Assembly (NCBI RefSeq): GCF_003318255.1
Contig: NZ_QOCF01000023.1
Location: 33,804 to 97,803 of the forward strand
DNA length: 64,000 nt
Reading direction: 5' to 3'
Origin: Ruegeria sp. A3M17
Lineage (GTDB): Bacteria > Pseudomonadota > Alphaproteobacteria > Rhodobacterales > Rhodobacteraceae
Part shown: positions 37,318 through 46,530 of the stretch, piece after piece
Position numbering within the stretch: position 1 is the first letter of the stretch
Layout: each line of letters opens with the position of its first letter
Notes under the pieces: model-generated
The model's database searches: none
Seen by the model: the letters and a program-made list of their open reading frames with translations, nothing else
Told to the model about the DNA's origin: nothing
Position numbers and translations under genes: made by a program

Positions 37318-38270
37318 GACCAACCTCCCAACCCATAGGGTTTCAGCAGTGCTTCGACCAGGATAGCACCGAAATGCAGGAACAGATACAGCAGCGACAG
37401 CTTGAAGAACGCGCGTTCGACCATGAAATTGTCGGCCTCGGAATCATCCTCGTTGCGGCGCGAAATCTGCCAGGCACCGCGCAGGAACAGCGCGTTCAGC
37501 ACCACAGCGACGGTCAGGTAGATCGGACCGCCAACGCCCGAGAATGCGGTTCCAACAGCCAGCATGGCCAATAGACCCGTGTAGACCAGAATGTGCCAGC
37601 GCGTGGCGCGACGACCATGTGTGACGGTCAGCATCGGAACGCCCGCATCGTCGTAATCCGAGCGCATGAACAGAGCCAGTGCCCAGAAATGCGGTGGGGT
37701 CCACATGAAGGTCAGGGCAAACATCAACCACGGCTCGATGGACATAGACCCCGTTGCGGCAACCCAACCGATGACCGGCGGGAATGCCCCTGCCGCGCCG
37801 CCGATCACGATGTTTTGCGGCGTCGAGCGTTTCAGCCACATCGTATAGACGACAACGTAGAAAAAGATCGTGAAGGCCAGGAAAGCACCAGCAAACCAGT
37901 TGGTTGCCAGACCCAGCATAATAACGGACAGCCCCGACAGGGCCAGCCCGATTGCCATCGCCTCACCCTCCTGGACCTTGCCAGAGGGGATCGGGCGGCC
38001 TTTGGTCCGCTTCATCACGCGGTCGATATCGGCGTCCCACCACATGTTCAAAGCGCCGGATGCGCCGCCGCCAATGGCGATGAACAGGATGGCGCAGAAG
38101 CCCACGAACGGATGAACAGAGACCGGTGCCGCAAGAAGGCCGACCAAAGCGGTGAACACTACCAGCGACATCACGCGCGGCTTCAGCAAGGCAAAGAAAT
38201 CACCAAAGCTGGCCTCATCCGCGTGGGATTTGGCGCTCACTGTGCTGGCATTGATGCTTGCGTCGCTCAT
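37314..38270 (-). CDS. ctaB: Protohaem IX farnesyltransferase (haem O synthase)
   Basis: 318-residue UbiA-family membrane prenyltransferase that makes haem O from haem B. The catalytic NxxxDxxxD motif is in LNMWWDADIDRVMKRTKGRP, and LLKPRVMSLVVFTALVG is the CtaB start region. Nine hydrophobic segments are visible. It is the second gene of the ctaC-ctaB-small ORF-ctaG-ctaE run, after a hairpin-containing 85-bp spacer. Confidence 0.95.
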   Translation of the reverse strand: MSDASINASTVSAKSHADEASFGDFFALLKPRVMSLVVFTALVGLLAAPVSVHPFVGFCAILFIAIGGGASGALNMWWDADIDRVMKRTKGRPIPSGKVQEGEAMAIGLALSGLSVIMLGLATNWFAGAFLAFTIFFYVVVYTMWLKRSTPQNIVIGGAAGAFPPVIGWVAATGSMSIEPWLMFALTFMWTPPHFWALALFMRSDYDDAGVPMLTVTHGRRATRWHILVYTGLLAMLAVGTAFSGVGGPIYLTVAVVLNALFLRGAWQISRRNEDDSEADNFMVERAFFKLSLLYLFLHFGAILVEALLKPYGLGGWS

Positions 38271-38292
38271 TTCCGGTCCTTCTGGGGTGAAA

Positions 38293-38313
38293 GCTGCGCG
38301 AAAAACGCGCAGC
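38293..38313. other. Stable hairpin between ctaC and ctaB
   Basis: GCTGCGCG-AAAAA-CGCGCAGC, a perfect 8-bp stem in the spacer. No T-run follows on the minus strand, so it looks more like an mRNA-stabilising or processing hairpin after ctaC than a full terminator. Confidence 0.55.
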
Positions 38314-38355
38314 CTGCGTTACTCCTGGCGCGAGCTTTACAGCCCGCGCGGGTCA

Positions 38356-39267
38356 TCACTTCGATGCAACCTGATAGGTTGCGGGTAGACCTGCATATTC
38401 TTCCAGCGCGCCTTGCAGCCACTGCTCATATGCTTCCTCGCTGACCACTTTGACGGTGATTGGCATGTAAGCGTGGTCCTTGCCGCACAGCTCGGAACAT
38501 TGACCGAAATAGATGCCTTCTTTCTCGGCCTCGAACCACAGTTCGGCCAGACGACCCGGAACACCGTCCTGCTTCACGCCGAAGGACGGGATGGTCCACG
38601 AGTGGATCACGTCCGAAGCGGTAACCTGCATGACGACGACCTTACCAACCGGAACGACAACGGCGGTATCGGTGGCCAGCAGCCATTCGTCATCGCTGTA
38701 GCCCGCATCCGCCAGTTTGGCACGCATCGCATCGTTCAGAACAAATGGGGTCACATCAGCATCGGCCGGGCGTGCGCCTTCGTCCAGTGTGGCCGGGTGG
38801 CCCAGCAGATAGCTGTCAAAGGCGAAATCGTGATCAACGTATTCGTAGGTCCAATACCACTGGTTCCCAACGACCTTGATGGTGATGTCGCCTTCGGGGA
38901 TTTCCTGCTGATTGAACAGAACCGGCAGCGAGAAGGCACCGATGAAGACCAGAATCAGGATCGGGCCAAGGGTCCAGGCGATCTCAACCGGGGTGTAGTG
39001 CGAGAATCGCGCCGGTTCAGGGTTGTTACGCGAATTGTATCGAATGATGCAGTAGATCAGCAGACCCGCAACAAACAGGCAGATCGCGGTGATGATCACC
39101 AGAATCATATCATCCAGCCGCTGAATCCCCGAGGCCAGGCTGGTGGCCGCGGGCTGGAACCCAAGGCCGCCATCAACCGGCTTACCAATAATCTCAAGCT
39201 CCTGAGCCATTGCGGGAAGGCTGGAGAGGGCTGTCATCAACCCCGAAAGCATCAAAGCATTCTTCAT
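38356..39267 (-). CDS. ctaC: Cytochrome c oxidase subunit II
   Basis: 303 residues: signal peptide (about 22 residues, ...SLPAMA), two membrane spans (about 50-72 and 90-112), then a periplasmic cupredoxin domain. The Cu-A ligands are seen in [16 protein letters not shown] and in VIHSWTIP, and the aromatic patch in [11 protein letters not shown] that receives electrons from cytochrome c. AGGACAG precedes ATG 39267. An FNR-type box lies 144 bases upstream, in the shared gap with tldD. ctaD is elsewhere. Confidence 0.96.
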   Translation of the reverse strand: MKNALMLSGLMTALSSLPAMAQELEIIGKPVDGGLGFQPAATSLASGIQRLDDMILVIITAICLFVAGLLIYCIIRYNSRNNPEPARFSHYTPVEIAWTLGPILILVFIGAFSLPVLFNQQEIPEGDITIKVVGNQWYWTYEYVDHDFAFDSYLLGHPATLDEGARPADADVTPFVLNDAMRAKLADAGYSDDEWLLATDTAVVVPVGKVVVMQVTASDVIHSWTIPSFGVKQDGVPGRLAELWFEAEKEGIYFGQCSELCGKDHAYMPITVKVVSEEAYEQWLQGALEEYAGLPATYQVASK

Positions 39268-39410
39268 TTTCTGTCCTGATCGTCTGATCTTTGCTTCTCT
39301 GGCGAAAAGGTGTGAATCAGTCGCACCTCTCCCGTTGTCTTTGGCCGCGTTAAAAACCATATTCCGTCGGGTAGATAAAGCAAAATGCTTGCGTCAAACA
39401 GACGCTATTT

Positions 39411-39424
39411 TTGATCTGGATCAA
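39411..39424. promoter_or_regulatory. FNR/FnrL-type box between ctaC and tldD
   Basis: TTGAT-CTGG-ATCAA matches the Fnr/Anr/FnrL consensus TTGAT-N4-ATCAA exactly and extends by one pair to TTTGAT...ATCAAA (39410-39425). It lies between divergent ctaC (start 144 bases away) and tldD (start 19 bases away). In Rhodobacterales FnrL uses this site to change gene expression at low oxygen. Control of the oxidase genes is the more sensible target, but position alone does not decide which gene it serves. Confidence 0.7.
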
Positions 39425-39443
39425 ACTCGGAAGGTCCCAACAG

Positions 39444-40865
39444 ATGTCCAATGACCCGTTTCGCCCATTTGATAGCGCTATTCCGCAGGACGAGGCGCTT
39501 GCGGTTTTGCAATCCGCCACTTCCGGGGCAGAAGACGGTGAGCTGTTTGTCGAGCGGCGAAAATCCGAGTCTTTGGTCTTTGACGACGGGCGCTTGAAGA
39601 CGGCATCTTATGACGCATCCGAAGGGTTTGGCCTGCGGGCGGTGCAGGGCGAAGTTGCCGGGTATGCGCATTCCACCGATGTCTCAATTCCGGCGCTGAA
39701 GCGGGCAGCCGAGACCGCGCGCCTGGCTGTTGGCGACGGCGGCGGCACGCTGGCCGATGGTCCGCGCGCTACCAATACCCGCCTTTATACGGACGAAGAC
39801 CCGATTGAATCCGCTGATTTCCCGGTCAAGATCGAAACACTGCGCGAGATCGACGCCTATGCCCGCGACATGGATCCCCGCGTCGTGCAGGTTAGCGCGA
39901 CAATCGCCGCAGCCGTACAAGAAGTCGAGATTTTGCGCCCGGATGGCGTACTGATGCGAGACGTGCGGCCAATGACCCGCCTCAATATCTCGGTCATCGT
40001 CGAACAGAACGGTCGCCGCGAAAGTGGCTCGGCCGGGGGTGGCGGGCGCGTCGGGCTAGACGGCCTGATCGATCCGTCGGATTGGCAGGACAAAGCGCGC
40101 GAGGCGTTGCGGATCGCCTTGGTCAATCTCGACGCGATCCCGGCCCCTGCCGGCGTGATGGAGGTCGCGCTTGGCCCCGGTTGGCCAGGCATCCTCTTGC
40201 ACGAGGCAATCGGACACGGTTTGGAGGGTGACTTTAACCGCAAGGGAAGCTCGGCCTTTGCCGGTTTGATGGGACAGCAGATCGCATCCAAAGGCGTGAC
40301 CGTTGTTGATGACGGCACAATCCCGGATCGTCGCGGCTCGATCTCTTTGGATGACGAAGGCACACCCAGTTCCAGGACTGTCTTGATCGAAGATGGCGTC
40401 CTGACCGGCTATATGCAGGATCGCCAAAACGCACGCCTGATGGGCGTGGCCCCCACCGGAAACGGGCGGCGGCAAAGCTATGCGCACAAACCCATGCCGC
40501 GGATGACGAACACTGTGATGCTGGGTGGTGAGGCTGATCCGGCCTCTTTGGTTGCGGACATCCAGGACGGAATCTGGGCCGTTGGTTTCGGCGGCGGTCA
40601 GGTGGATATCACCAACGGCAAATTCGTGTTCTCGTGCACCGAGGCGTACCGCGTGGAAAACGGTAAGATCGGGGCACCCGTCAAAGGCGCGACCCTGATC
40701 GGCGACGGTCCATCCGCCCTTAAACGCATTCGGGGGTTGGGCAACGACATGGCGCTGGATCCGGGCATGGGAACCTGTGGCAAAGACGGCCAGTGGGTGC
40801 CCGTCGGCGTGGGACAGCCAACGGTCCTGATGGATGGCCTGACGGTCGGCGGATCGGCTGCATAA
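39444..40865 (+). CDS. tldD: Metalloprotease TldD
   Basis: 473-residue subunit of the TldD/TldE heterodimeric zinc protease that degrades unfolded peptides and processes some modified peptides. The zinc motif HExxxH is at His253-Glu254-His258 in ILLHEAIGHGLEGDF; GYMQDRQNARLMG and the Gly-rich C-terminal FGGGQVDITNGKF are family marks. ATG 39444 follows GGAAGG. The TldE (PmbA) partner gene is not in the window. It is divergent from ctaC. Confidence 0.94.
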   Translation: MSNDPFRPFDSAIPQDEALAVLQSATSGAEDGELFVERRKSESLVFDDGRLKTASYDASEGFGLRAVQGEVAGYAHSTDVSIPALKRAAETARLAVGDGGGTLADGPRATNTRLYTDEDPIESADFPVKIETLREIDAYARDMDPRVVQVSATIAAAVQEVEILRPDGVLMRDVRPMTRLNISVIVEQNGRRESGSAGGGGRVGLDGLIDPSDWQDKAREALRIALVNLDAIPAPAGVMEVALGPGWPGILLHEAIGHGLEGDFNRKGSSAFAGLMGQQIASKGVTVVDDGTIPDRRGSISLDDEGTPSSRTVLIEDGVLTGYMQDRQNARLMGVAPTGNGRRQSYAHKPMPRMTNTVMLGGEADPASLVADIQDGIWAVGFGGGQVDITNGKFVFSCTEAYRVENGKIGAPVKGATLIGDGPSALKRIRGLGNDMALDPGMGTCGKDGQWVPVGVGQPTVLMDGLTVGGSAA

Positions 40866-40892
40866 CCGGGAATCGCTTGGCGAGAAATCGAG

Positions 40893-40914
40893 AGCGCAGG
40901 GTTAACACTGCGCT
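40893..40914 (+). other. Hairpin after tldD (weak terminator)
   Basis: AGCGCAG / CTGCGCT, a 7-bp stem with an eight-base loop, 28 bases after the tldD stop. Only TTTC follows, so termination would be weak; a T6 run at about 40968-40973 lies further on with no clean stem before it. Confidence 0.4.
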
Positions 40915-41021
40915 TTCTGACCGCCTGCGCCTTAACATCCTGATGGGCGGCCGCGCTGAGGGTGGTGTTTTTTATTTCATATATTTCAATGCACTGGAAA
41001 ACTCTCGAATATAAACGTCGA

Positions 41022-41039
41022 AAATTATCCGGATAATTT
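41022..41039. promoter_or_regulatory. 18-bp perfect palindrome upstream of dprA
   Basis: AAATTATCC / GGATAATTT is fully self-complementary with no spacer and lies 66 bases before the dprA start, in a 240-bp AT-rich gap. TTAAC motifs also occur at 40902, 40932 and 41058. The palindrome looks like an operator for an unknown dimeric regulator; I do not recognise the consensus. Confidence 0.5.
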
Positions 41040-41105
41040 GAAGAGATTCACAAGCTGTTAACCCCAGCAATCGTAAACCAGTTCTGCAATCAGGCGGAGC
41101 ATCGG

Positions 41106-42239
41106 ATGACCGAAGAGCAGCATTCTTCCTATCACCCCACACTCCCACCCACCACGGAAGAGGATCGGTTTTCCTGGCTTCGTCTGTTGCGCTCTCGCAA
41201 GGTTGGTCCGGCGACGTTTCGTCGGTTGCTGCGGGAACACGGCTCGGCGCAGAACGCGCTGGCCGCGCTGCCGGAAATGGCACGCGCTGCCGGAATTGAT
41301 GGGTACAAAGTTTGCCCCCCCGGCGTGATTGAGGCGGAACTCAAGGCCGCAAAAGCCGCGAACGCGCACCTTTTGTGCCTTGGCTCCGCCGATTATCCAG
41401 ATGCCTTGCATGATCTTTCCGACGCCCCACCGTTGCTTTGGGCGATTGGAGATAGCTCTCTGCTTCAGCGCCGGTCGATTGCACTGGTCGGCGCGAGGAA
41501 TTGTTCGTCCTTAGGGGCGCGGATGGCGCGGGGGCTTGCCACGGATCTCGGCAAGCAAGGCTATGTCGTTGTGTCCGGCCTGGCACGCGGCATTGATACA
41601 GCGGCCCATATGGCCGCGATTGAAACGGGCACCGTCGCTGTAATGGCAGGCGGCGTGGATGTCGTCTATCCCACCGAAAACACAGTGCTGGCGGAAAAGA
41701 TTGGGCAAACCGGGCTGCGTGTCTCCGAACAGCCCATGGGCGTCACACCGCAGGCCCGGCACTTCCCGCGCAGAAACAGGATTATCTCAGGTCTGGCGCA
41801 GGCGGTTGTCGTCGTCGAAGCTGCCGCAAAATCCGGCAGTCTGATTACTGCGCGGGACGCCTTGGATCAGGGGCGCGAGGTTCTGGCCGTACCTGGGCAC
41901 CCCTTTGATGCACGCGCTGCCGGGTGCAACATGCTGATCCGGGACGGCGCGATATTGGTGCGAGCCGCCGAAGACGTCATTGAGGCTCTACCGAAACGGG
42001 CACCCACCAGTCAGGTCGAGGGCCCCACCGTGCCAGACGTTGTAGCCAAACCGGTGATCGCAGGTGCCGCGCTACATCGTGAAATCCTGTCGCGATTGGG
42101 GCCCTCTCCGATTGCCGAAGATCAGTTGATCCGCGACATTGCCGCAACGGCCGGAGAAATCGGGCCCGCATTGATTGATCTGGAACTCGAGGGACAGATC
42201 CAGCGCCAGCCCGGCGGCCTTCTGTCGCTGTCAGCGTAA
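41106..42239 (+). CDS. dprA: DNA-processing protein DprA (Smf)
   Basis: 377 residues: N-terminal helical SAM/HhH-like domain (about 15-80), Rossmann core with IALVGARNCSSLGARMA, VVSGLARGIDTAAH, MAGGVDVVYP, HFPRRNRIISGLAQAVVVVEA and VPGHPFDARAAGCNMLIRDG, and a C-terminal winged-helix domain (about 315-375). DprA protects incoming single-stranded DNA and loads RecA; in Rhodobacter it is needed by cells that receive gene-transfer-agent DNA. It is followed by topA, a common pairing. Confidence 0.95.
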   Translation: MTEEQHSSYHPTLPPTTEEDRFSWLRLLRSRKVGPATFRRLLREHGSAQNALAALPEMARAAGIDGYKVCPPGVIEAELKAAKAANAHLLCLGSADYPDALHDLSDAPPLLWAIGDSSLLQRRSIALVGARNCSSLGARMARGLATDLGKQGYVVVSGLARGIDTAAHMAAIETGTVAVMAGGVDVVYPTENTVLAEKIGQTGLRVSEQPMGVTPQARHFPRRNRIISGLAQAVVVVEAAAKSGSLITARDALDQGREVLAVPGHPFDARAAGCNMLIRDGAILVRAAEDVIEALPKRAPTSQVEGPTVPDVVAKPVIAGAALHREILSRLGPSPIAEDQLIRDIAATAGEIGPALIDLELEGQIQRQPGGLLSLSA

Positions 42240-42335
42240 TCTTCATCGCTGAGGCCTGGCTTCTGCCCAAGTCCTTTTTATGTACAGGTTACGTGATTGA
42301 AATTACCACATAATTCCTGTGTTCAAAGGAACGCA

Positions 42336-42364
42336 TTGACAATTCGCCCTTGCCCTCCACATCT
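42336..42364 (+). promoter_or_regulatory. Candidate sigma-70 promoter for topA
   Basis: A consensus -35 TTGACA (42336-42341) is followed after 17 bases by ACATCT (42359-42364), a weak -10 match, about 45 bases before the topA ATG. The spacing is ideal, but the -10 is poor. Confidence 0.35.
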
Positions 42365-42413
42365 TGCACGATCATAGAAGGCGTCAATTCCGTCGAGCGA
42401 GGTTTTCCCTTAA

Positions 42414-45053
42414 ATGCCTGTAGTTGTTGTAGAATCCCCTGCCAAGGCCAAAACAATCAACAAATATCTTGGCCCCGACTACACGGTGCTGGCCTCGTAT
42501 GGCCATGTCCGGGACTTGCCGCCCAAGGATGGATCCGTCGATACCGAGCATGAATTTGAGATGAAATGGGAGGTCGGCAACGACAGCCGCAAACATGTCA
42601 AAGCCATCGCCGATGCGCTGAAAGAAGACAACGCTCTGATTCTCGCGACTGACCCTGATCGTGAGGGTGAGGCCATCAGCTGGCACCTGCAAGAAGCCCT
42701 GACCAAGCGCCGCTCGATCAAGAAAGACACGCCTGTCAGCCGCGTGACCTTCAACGCGATCACCAAGGATGCCGTAACCGAGGCGATGCAGAACCCGCGC
42801 CAGGTCGACATGCCGTTGGTCGAGGCCTATCTGGCCCGCCGAGCGCTGGACTACTTAGTGGGATTCAACTTGTCGCCGGTTCTGTGGCGCAAACTGCCCG
42901 GCGCCAAGTCTGCCGGTCGCGTTCAGTCAGTCTGTCTGCGCCTAATCGTCGAGCGCGAGATGGAGATCGAGGCGTTCAAGCCAGTTGAATACTGGTCTGT
43001 GAAGGCAGTGTTCGAAACACCGCGCGGCCAGACTTACGAGGCGCGATTGGTCACGCTGGCCGGCAAGAAACTGGACAAACATGATCTGGCCAACGCCACG
43101 CAAGCCGAACTGGCGGTGCAAGCCATCACCAGCCGCGCGCTAAGCGTTACTTCGGTCGAAGCCAAACCCGCTGCGCGTAACCCCAGCGCGCCCTTCATGA
43201 CCTCGACCCTGCAACAAGAGGCCAGCCGCAAGTTCGGAATGGGTGCGCGCCACGCGATGCAAGTGGCGCAACGCCTCTACGAGGCGGGCTACATCACATA
43301 TATGCGGACCGATGGCATCGACATGGCGCCCGAGGCCGTGGCGGCCACCCGCGATACCATCGCGGACCGTTACGGTGCAGAATACGTGCCGGACAGCCCG
43401 CGTATCTATAAAAACAAGGCCAAGAACGCCCAGGAAGCGCACGAATGTATCCGCCCGACGGATATGTCCCGCGATACCAAGGCCCTGAAGGTCACGGATG
43501 AGGATCAGCGCAAGCTGTATGACCTGATCTGGAAACGTACCATTGCCTGCCAGATGGCTGCGGCCCGGCTGGAGCGCACGACGGTCGAGATCGGCAGCGA
43601 TGACGGCCAGGTCGGCCTGCGCGCCACCGGTCAGGTAGTTCTGTTCGACGGGTTCATGCGCGTTTATGAAGAAGGTCGCGACGACGTGGCCGATGATGAT
43701 GAAAAGCGCCTGCCGCAAATCATGCAGGGCGATCCGGCTCGGTTTGCCAAAACATCCCTGCGCGATCAGTTCACCAAAGCGACCAGCGAGGGCACTGAAA
43801 AGGCAGCGAAAGAGGCTATTCTGTCCGAGAACGAATCTGTACTGGCCCTGCAGCACCACACTCAACCGCCGCCGCGCTACACCGAGGCTACGCTGGTCAA
43901 GCGGATGGAAGAGCTGGGGATCGGGCGACCGTCGACCTATGCCTCGATCGTCACAACGATTCAGGACCGGGAATATGTGCGCAAAGACAAGAACCGGCTG
44001 ATCCCTGAGGAAAAAGGCCGGATCGTTACGATCTTCCTGCTGAACTTCTTCCGCCAGTACGTGGGGTATGAGTTCACTGCCAATCTGGAAGAACAATTGG
44101 ACGACGTCAGCGCCGGTGGGCGTGACTACAAGGAGTTGCTGAGCAAGTTCTGGCGCGATTTCTCGGCTGCTATCGGCGAGACGTCCGAGTTGCGGATCTC
44201 CGAGGTTCTGGACAAACTCGATGAAGCCCTGGCGCCGCAACTTTATCCGCCGCGTGAAGACGGCTCGGACCCGCGTGTCTGTCCGAAATGTGGAATGGGT
44301 CAGTTGCATCTGAAAACGTCGCGCACCGGCGGGTTCGTTGGGTGTGGAAACTATCCTGAATGCACCTATACCCGCCCCATCGCCGGCGAAGGTGCCGAAG
44401 GCGAGGAACGTCTGCTGGGCGATGATGCAGGGGATGATATTTGGCTGAAATCTGGCCGCTTTGGCCCCTATGTTCAGCGCGGCGAACCGACACCCGAGAA
44501 CAAGAAACCACCGCGCGCCTCACTGCCGCGTGGTTGGAGCAAAGATGACATGGATCTGGACAAGGCGCTGACGCTGTTGTCCCTGCCCCGCCAGATTGGC
44601 GAACACCCCGAAGGCGGTATGATCAGCTCGAACTTCGGGCGGTTTGGTCCCTATCTGATGCATCAGTTGGCGGATGAGGCCAAGCCGGTCTACGCCAACC
44701 TTAAAGACCCCAACGATGTGTTCGAGATCGGCATGAACCGCGCGGTCGAGTTGCTGGCCGAAAAGCGCGCCAACCCCGGGCGGGGCCGTCGCGCAGCGGC
44801 CAAAGCGTTGAAGGAATTGGGCGAGCACCCCGATGGCGGCGCGATGCAGGTTCTGGATGGGCGTTATGGGCCATACGTGAAATGGGAAAAGGTCAACGCG
44901 ACTATTCCCAAAGATATCAAGCCCGAGGACGTGACACAGGAAATGGCCATCGAACTGGTCAACGAACGCTCAGCCAAAAAGGGCACCAAGAAAAAAGCCG
45001 CCCCTAAAAAGAAAGCTGCGGCCAAGAAAACGACTAAAAAGGCGTCCACCTGA
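42414..45053 (+). CDS. topA: DNA topoisomerase I
   Basis: 879-residue type IA topoisomerase that relaxes negative supercoils. TOPRIM domain at the start (VVVESPAKAKTINKYLG, TDPDREGEAISWHL), catalytic Tyr296 in YITYMRTDG, and GIGRPSTYASIV. A four-Cys zinc ribbon follows (CPKCGMG...CGNYPEC), then topo C-terminal repeats (GRFGPYVQRGE, GRFGPYLMHQ, GRYGPYVKWE), ending in a Lys/Ala-rich tail of about 25 residues that should bind DNA. Length fits alphaproteobacterial TopA. Confidence 0.97.
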   Translation: MPVVVVESPAKAKTINKYLGPDYTVLASYGHVRDLPPKDGSVDTEHEFEMKWEVGNDSRKHVKAIADALKEDNALILATDPDREGEAISWHLQEALTKRRSIKKDTPVSRVTFNAITKDAVTEAMQNPRQVDMPLVEAYLARRALDYLVGFNLSPVLWRKLPGAKSAGRVQSVCLRLIVEREMEIEAFKPVEYWSVKAVFETPRGQTYEARLVTLAGKKLDKHDLANATQAELAVQAITSRALSVTSVEAKPAARNPSAPFMTSTLQQEASRKFGMGARHAMQVAQRLYEAGYITYMRTDGIDMAPEAVAATRDTIADRYGAEYVPDSPRIYKNKAKNAQEAHECIRPTDMSRDTKALKVTDEDQRKLYDLIWKRTIACQMAAARLERTTVEIGSDDGQVGLRATGQVVLFDGFMRVYEEGRDDVADDDEKRLPQIMQGDPARFAKTSLRDQFTKATSEGTEKAAKEAILSENESVLALQHHTQPPPRYTEATLVKRMEELGIGRPSTYASIVTTIQDREYVRKDKNRLIPEEKGRIVTIFLLNFFRQYVGYEFTANLEEQLDDVSAGGRDYKELLSKFWRDFSAAIGETSELRISEVLDKLDEALAPQLYPPREDGSDPRVCPKCGMGQLHLKTSRTGGFVGCGNYPECTYTRPIAGEGAEGEERLLGDDAGDDIWLKSGRFGPYVQRGEPTPENKKPPRASLPRGWSKDDMDLDKALTLLSLPRQIGEHPEGGMISSNFGRFGPYLMHQLADEAKPVYANLKDPNDVFEIGMNRAVELLAEKRANPGRGRRAAAKALKELGEHPDGGAMQVLDGRYGPYVKWEKVNATIPKDIKPEDVTQEMAIELVNERSAKKGTKKKAAPKKKAAAKKTTKKAST

Positions 45054-45155
45054 GGGCAGTTAGGTAGAAATACCACCCACCCCCTGGTTTCATTGACTTC
45101 CCCGTGACGTGGCGGCACAACCTGCGCCATCACCATGTCATTGGGGGAGTTTTCC

Positions 45156-45860
45156 ATGAAGAAAGTCTATGCCAATGCCACTGAGGCACTCGATGGAGTG
45201 ATTTCGGACGGCATGATGATCGCGGCAGGCGGTTTTGGCCTGTGCGGTATTCCCGAACTGCTGCTTGAGGCGATCAAGAACTCGGGCGCACAAGATCTAA
45301 CGTTTGCCTCGAACAATGCCGGCGTCGACGATTTCGGCATCGGCATCCTGCTGCAGACCAAGCAGGTCAAAAAGATGATCAGCTCTTATGTCGGTGAAAA
45401 CGCCGAATTCATGCGCCAGTATCTGGCCGAAGAGCTGGAGCTGGAATTCAATCCGCAAGGAACCCTGGCCGAGCGTATGCGCGCCGGTGGCGCTGGAATC
45501 CCCGGTTTCTACACCAAAACCGGTGTAGGCACCGTGATCGCCGACGGCAAAGAGCACAAAGACTTCAATGGCGAGACTTACATCTTGGAAGAAGGCATCT
45601 TTGCCGATCTGGCCATCGTCAAAGCCTGGAAGGCCGATGACACCGGCAACCTGATCTTTCGCAAGACCGCGCGCAACTTTAACGTGCCCGCAGCGACCTG
45701 TGGCAAGATCTGCATCGCCGAGGTCGAGGAAATCGTGCCACGTGGCTCGCTGGACCCCGATATGATCCACCTGCCCGGCATTTATGTGCATCGCATCATT
45801 CAGGGTCAGCATGAAAAGCGCATCGAACAACGCACCACCCGTAAGAAGGAGGAAGCATAA
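45156..45860 (+). CDS. 3-Oxoacid CoA-transferase subunit A
   Basis: 234-residue alpha subunit of a succinyl-CoA:3-ketoacid CoA-transferase type enzyme that activates acetoacetate. Seen: GVISDGMMIAAGGFGLCGIPE (first 20-residue core of the CoA-transferase 1 signature) and NNAGVDDFGIGILL, and GGAGIPGFYTKTGVGT. Residues SSYVGENAEFMRQYL fit the A subunit. GGGGGAG precedes ATG 45156. It overlaps subunit B by TAATG. Use of other acceptors (atoDA, pcaIJ type) cannot be excluded. Confidence 0.92.
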   Translation: MKKVYANATEALDGVISDGMMIAAGGFGLCGIPELLLEAIKNSGAQDLTFASNNAGVDDFGIGILLQTKQVKKMISSYVGENAEFMRQYLAEELELEFNPQGTLAERMRAGGAGIPGFYTKTGVGTVIADGKEHKDFNGETYILEEGIFADLAIVKAWKADDTGNLIFRKTARNFNVPAATCGKICIAEVEEIVPRGSLDPDMIHLPGIYVHRIIQGQHEKRIEQRTTRKKEEA

Positions 45861-46486
45861 TGCCCTGGGATCGCAATCAGATGGCCGCACGTGCGGCGCA
45901 AGAGCTGGAAGACGGCATGTATGTAAACCTCGGCATCGGTATTCCGACGCTGGTGGCAAACTATGTGGGCGACAAGGACATCACCCTGCAATCCGAGAAC
46001 GGAATGCTTGGCATGGGCCCCTTCCCCTTTGAGGGCGAAGAAGACCCGGATCTGATCAACGCTGGCAAGCAGACGATCACGGAGCTGTCCCGCACCGCCT
46101 ATTTCGACAGTGCCACATCGTTTGCCATGATCCGCGGCGGCAAGATTGCGGCCGCCGTTCTGGGCGCGATGGAGGTCGATGAAGAAGGCGATCTGGCCAA
46201 CTGGATGATTCCGGGCGTGCTGGTGAAGGGCATGGGCGGCGCGATGGACCTGGTTGCAGGTGTTCGTCGCGTGATCGTCGTGATGGACCACACCAACAAG
46301 CACGGCAAATCCAAGCTGCTGAAGAAGTGCACCCTGCCCCTGACCGGCAAGAAGGTGGTGAACCGCATTATCACCAACCTTGGCGTTCTGGACGTGGTTG
46401 ATGGTGGCTTGAAGATCATCGAGATCGCTGAAGGCGTGACCGAGGACGAAATCCGCGCCGCGACCGAGGCCAACATCGTCAACTGA
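45860..46486 (+). CDS. 3-Oxoacid CoA-transferase subunit B
   Basis: 208-residue beta subunit. The catalytic Glu46 that carries the CoA thioester is in LQSENGMLGMGP, following YVNLGIGIPTLVANYV. The GMGGAMDLVAGVRRVIV segment is typical. It is co-translated with subunit A through a one-base stop/start overlap. A terminator follows shared with the convergent lytic transglycosylase. Confidence 0.93.
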   Translation: MPWDRNQMAARAAQELEDGMYVNLGIGIPTLVANYVGDKDITLQSENGMLGMGPFPFEGEEDPDLINAGKQTITELSRTAYFDSATSFAMIRGGKIAAAVLGAMEVDEEGDLANWMIPGVLVKGMGGAMDLVAGVRRVIVVMDHTNKHGKSKLLKKCTLPLTGKKVVNRIITNLGVLDVVDGGLKIIEIAEGVTEDEIRAATEANIVN

Positions 46487-46502
46487 TTCACACCAATGAA
46501 AA

Positions 46503-46530
46503 GGCCCACCAAATTCAGGTGGGCCGTTTT
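46503..46530. terminator. Terminator after CoA-transferase genes
   Basis: Stem GGCCCACC / GGTGGGCC with a seven-base loop, followed by GTTTT on the plus strand and AAAA before it for the opposite direction. It sits between two convergent genes. Confidence 0.8.

Noticed and set aside
42240..42413. Possible small RNA in the dprA-topA gap
   Set aside because: No stable terminator-like stem with a T-run; the only supported signal is a -35-like TTGACA for topA.
43140..44309. 389-codon open frame opposite topA
   Set aside because: It is fully antisense to TopA and crosses its conserved core; the composition is that of a shadow frame.
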